From contig JAMOVB010000094.1 of the NCBI GenBank assembly GCA_027061705.1, positions 1 to 8,439 on the forward strand: 8,439 nt of DNA. Direction: 5' to 3'. The stretch comes from Desulfurococcales archaeon (GTDB lineage: Archaea; Thermoproteota; Thermoprotei_A; Sulfolobales; NBVN01). Below the pieces are notes generated by a model that saw nothing but the letters and a program-made list of their open reading frames with translations, was not told where the DNA came from and made no database searches. A program made the translations under genes and the position numbers. This document shows positions 6,781 to 8,439 of the stretch, one piece after another. How positions within the stretch are numbered: position 1 is the stretch's first letter; every line of letters starts with the position of its first letter.

Positions 6781-6844
6781 TGAGGCGATGATGTGAGTCA
6801 TGCCCACTGATGCGATGATGAGCATTAGGGGTAGCTGAGCCTCA
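6781..6844 (+). ncRNA. C/D box sRNA (archaeal 2'-O-methylation guide), 64 nt
   Basis: All elements of an archaeal box C/D sRNA appear in order. They are 5' stem TGAGGC (6781-6786); C box ATGATGT (6788-6794, one mismatch to RTGATGA at the last base); 12-nt guide (6795-6806); D' box CTGA (6807-6810); 4-nt loop TGCG; perfect C' box ATGATGA (6815-6821); 13-nt guide (6822-6834); D box CTGA (6835-6838); and 3' stem GCCTCA (6839-6844) fully complementary to the 5' stem. The stem, the three-base bulge (G-A-T before the first GA of box C) and D box CTGA abutting the stem have K-turn geometry for L7Ae. Such RNAs assemble with L7Ae, Nop5 and fibrillarin and direct ribose methylation of rRNA or tRNA at the base paired five nucleotides upstream of D or D'. 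By that rule the D guide would modify the C in CTACcCCTAATG and the D' guide the C in TGGGcATGACTC (lower case). The targets are not identified. It begins two bases after the preceding gene and covers the stop codon of the opposing gene. Confidence 0.82.
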
Positions 6845-7426
6845 GATCTTAAGCAGCTTTCTAACCTCACGCTTAATCACGGGATCCTCCGTAATTACTG
6901 TGTAGACGCCTGACTCGATTAGCTTGGCGAAGGTAGCGACGTCGTTGACTGTATCAGCTATTAGCTCGACACCCTTAGCTACCGCCTCCCTAACAACCCT
7001 GCCCCTTATTAGGGCCGGAGGCATCGTTACGAAGCCAACCCCGAGCTTAGCTAACCTAGCTATGTTCGGTGCCGGGTGATTGACCCTCACACCAACCTTA
7101 ACCCTGCCGCCAAACCCTCCGCCGAGCTCCTTAAGGCTAGATAACTCCTGAGCCCTTCCCTCAACATACAGGGTTATGCTTCCGAATCTCTCAAGGACTT
7201 CCCTAACAGAATCCTTAGAAGCTCCTTGCGTTAAATAAAGCGCGATGTCCTCGCGCCCTACCTCCTTGACAAACCGGCCTACGAGCTCCAGGAGTTGCTT
7301 GTCAGCGATGCTCTCTGGGGGCACGATGCCGTCAACATACTTCCTTCCGCGTTGCAGGGATTCCCAGAATTTATTCCCTACTTCGAGGATTCTGAGTAAT
7401 GCCTTCACGTCCTCAAGTGCAGGCAT
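6842..7426 (-). CDS. Short glycerophosphodiester-phosphodiesterase-like TIM-barrel protein lacking the N-terminal catalytic motif
   Basis: 194 residues, shorter than typical GDPD enzymes (about 220-250). The C-terminal half follows the GDPD pattern: GVGFVTMPP (129-137), REAVAKGVELIADTVND (146-162), equivalent to the A-x-x-x-G-x-x-V-x-x-W-T-V-N-D region, then LIESGVYTVITEDP (169-182), matching the G-V-x-x-I-I-T-D-x-P end, and a final helix. The first half has only faint barrel-like strands (DGIVPP, DIALYL, SITLYV, VKVGVRV). The HRG motif and the acidic metal/catalytic residues of GDPD are absent, so activity is doubtful. Reading upstream of ATG 7426, the frame stays open for a short way but contains no HRG and no start codon before a stop. 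It may be a degenerate GDPD or another phosphate-binding barrel. Its TGA stop lies inside the C/D sRNA gene on the other strand. Confidence 0.6.
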   Translation of the reverse strand: MPALEDVKALLRILEVGNKFWESLQRGRKYVDGIVPPESIADKQLLELVGRFVKEVGREDIALYLTQGASKDSVREVLERFGSITLYVEGRAQELSSLKELGGGFGGRVKVGVRVNHPAPNIARLAKLGVGFVTMPPALIRGRVVREAVAKGVELIADTVNDVATFAKLIESGVYTVITEDPVIKREVRKLLKI

Positions 7427-7457
7427 TTCAAACGCCCAATAATCTATTAATGTGACG

Positions 7458-7467
7458 GTATATAGAC
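7458..7467 (-). promoter_or_regulatory. Candidate TATA box for the GDPD-like gene
   Basis: The minus strand reads GTCTATATAC about 37 bases before ATG 7426. Archaeal spacing would put transcription start near 7437, about 10 bases before the ATG, a short leader consistent with the absence of a ribosome binding site. The purine-rich bases expected of a BRE (TTAAG) lie just upstream. Confidence 0.4.
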
Positions 7468-7525
7468 TTAAGCGCTCCGCCCCGAGCGACGGGTAATGTT
7501 TAAACTGTTCTTAATAATACCTGGG

Positions 7526-7530
7526 AAAAA
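7526..7530 (-). terminator. T-tract terminator candidate for the 3'-terminal gene
   Basis: The minus strand carries CCCTTTTTCCC 25 bases after the TAA at 7555, followed by AT-rich sequence (TTATTAAG). Oligo-T tracts in the non-template strand are the main intrinsic termination signal for archaeal RNA polymerase. Five Ts is at the weak end of the range. Confidence 0.35.
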
Positions 7531-7554
7531 GGGTATATTTACGCTGTTTGCGGT

Positions 7555-8439
7555 TTACCCGAACAGTATGAAGTATGGGCTGCCAGTCATCATCCAGTCC
7601 TGCAGCACGTAGAGGTCGTTGCCTGGATATAGATGCCAGCCGTACCTAATGTAGACCATAAGCTGCGGTATGGTCATGTTGTACTCGATCGCTAGGTCCG
7701 TCCTGCCGCCGTAGTACTTGAGACCGCCCCACTTCAGCAGGAATCTGTAGACTAGCATGTAGTGCGTGTACTCGCTTGGCAGCACATTCAGATAGGTGTA
7801 GGAGTTCAGCGTCTGAGTCGAGAATACGGGTAGCATTGGCTGAAGTAGTTTCGCAGTCACTTCGCTCGGCCTGTAGTAGGGCACGTAGAGGAACGTCGTG
7901 TAGCTCCCGCTTATCGGCATGACGTGGTCTGGGAGCATTCTGAGGCCTCTCACAGCCCTAACCATGATGAGGAATGGCTCCTCATACCCGTAGCCGCCGT
8001 ACTCAACGGTTCTGACGACGAAGGTGTATATCCCTAGGTTCGGCTTTGGCGTCGGGTACTGGCCGACCCTGTACGTGGTGACTGGGAACGTCACTATGTA
8101 GTTCTTGAAGGCGCTCCTACCGGTACCCAGCCACAGGAATATGCCTGTGTACTCTACCCAAGCCTGATAGGAGATTCCTGAACCCATGAAGTAGCCTGCG
8201 AACTGGCCGTCAGGCCCTAGCGTGTACTCGACTAGCGATGTGTAGGGGTCGAACCACATTACCTTGCACTCCATGTACCAGACCTTGGGGTCGTTTATGA
8301 GTACGTAGAACACCCTCCAGTCGCCCGACTCGTACCTCCACATCCAGTCGTTATCTCCCTTAAGGTACTTCCATGAGTACGGTACGCTCTGGGCGCCGGG
8401 GGCGTTGTTCAGTACCTTAGTCCAGCCTGCCCTCAGTAT
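7555..8439 (-). CDS. Unrecognised Tyr/Trp-rich protein, C-terminal 294 residues (5' end outside the window)
   Basis: The frame runs from the window's right edge (ILRAGWTKVL...) without a stop to TAA 7557-7555. The ATG at 8343 is internal, since the reading frame continues upstream in the same composition (YSWKYLKGDNDWMW), so no start is in view. The visible part is strikingly rich in tyrosine and tryptophan, with few lysines and almost no cysteine, and has no convincing membrane helix. It has many short alternating hydrophobic segments suggesting beta-rich structure, such as WRVFYVLIND, IYTFVVRTVEY and TTFLYVPYY. This composition is common in archaeal extracytoplasmic or membrane-anchored surface proteins. 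I considered the C-terminal domain of an oligosaccharyltransferase (AglB/STT3) and an extracellular solute-binding protein but saw no diagnostic motif for either. Function is unknown; a real protein is likely from its length and codon use. Confidence 0.8.
   Translation of the reverse strand: MLRAGWTKVLNNAPGAQSVPYSWKYLKGDNDWMWRYESGDWRVFYVLINDPKVWYMECKVMWFDPYTSLVEYTLGPDGQFAGYFMGSGISYQAWVEYTGIFLWLGTGRSAFKNYIVTFPVTTYRVGQYPTPKPNLGIYTFVVRTVEYGGYGYEEPFLIMVRAVRGLRMLPDHVMPISGSYTTFLYVPYYRPSEVTAKLLQPMLPVFSTQTLNSYTYLNVLPSEYTHYMLVYRFLLKWGGLKYYGGRTDLAIEYNMTIPQLMVYIRYGWHLYPGNDLYVLQDWMMTGSPYFILFG

Noticed and set aside
6795..6802. Seven-base complement of the D' guide to AUGACUC, part of a conserved 23S/28S segment I recall in archaea and eukaryotes
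   Set aside because: The pairing does not extend through the D' proximal end: the N+5 position would be a G-U pair and the next bases mismatch, so it does not meet the rule for a methylation target.
7473..7488. Hairpin CGCTC/GAGCG between the GDPD-like gene and the last gene
   Set aside because: A 5-bp stem with a 6-base loop is expected by chance in a GC-rich patch, it lacks a T-tract at the right place, and archaeal termination does not depend on hairpins.
7555..8439. Identification of the last protein as an AglB/STT3 oligosaccharyltransferase C-terminal domain
   Set aside because: No WWDYG-type motif or DK/MI motif is visible in the available part; aromatic richness alone is not enough.

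Overview
The window looks archaeal, most likely from a thermophilic Thermoproteota (crenarchaeal) lineage; I do not name a genus. The evidence is an archaeal Lhr-type helicase, a dolichol-phosphate-mannose-synthase-like glycosyltransferase fused to a GtrA membrane domain, molybdo-hydroxylase subunits of the archaeal CO dehydrogenase/aldehyde oxidoreductase type, tightly overlapping genes that mix GTG and ATG starts with GGAGGT-like ribosome binding sites, and a compact C/D box guide RNA. There are no tRNAs, rRNAs, insertion sequences or CRISPR repeats.

Layout. Positions 1-1018 (+) hold the 3' part of a FAD-binding medium subunit and a complete 2Fe-2S small subunit of a xanthine-dehydrogenase-family enzyme, overlapping by 8 bases. 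The molybdenum large subunit is not in the window. Positions 1098-5750 (-) form a three-gene overlapping cluster, transcribed in the order Lhr helicase, PfkB-family kinase, GT2-GtrA glycosyltransferase. It converges on the small-subunit gene across 79 bases. A short divergent intergenic region (5751-5839) separates the helicase from a (+) pair: a SpoIIM/DUF95 membrane protein (5840-6415) and an unrecognised 119-residue protein (6419-6778).

The most interesting element is 6781-6844 (+). The 63-base gap between two convergent genes, plus the convergent gene's stop codon, reads as a complete archaeal C/D box sRNA. It has a 6-bp terminal stem, C box, 12-nt guide, D' box CTGA, 4-nt loop, perfect C' box ATGATGA, 13-nt guide and D box CTGA. 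It starts two bases after the 119-residue gene and ends on the stop codon of the opposing gene.

Positions 6842-7426 (-) encode a short TIM-barrel-like protein whose C-terminal half resembles glycerophosphodiester phosphodiesterases but which lacks the usual N-terminal catalytic motif. Positions 7427-7554 hold its putative promoter and a T-tract terminator candidate for the last gene. That gene (7555-8439, -) is the C-terminal 294 residues of an unrecognised tyrosine- and tryptophan-rich protein continuing beyond the window.

The genes do not form one pathway. They are several independent transcription units: molybdo-hydroxylase; nucleic-acid helicase with a sugar kinase and lipid/sugar glycosyltransferase; membrane protein with a small partner and a guide RNA; a phosphodiesterase-like protein; and a possibly extracytoplasmic protein.
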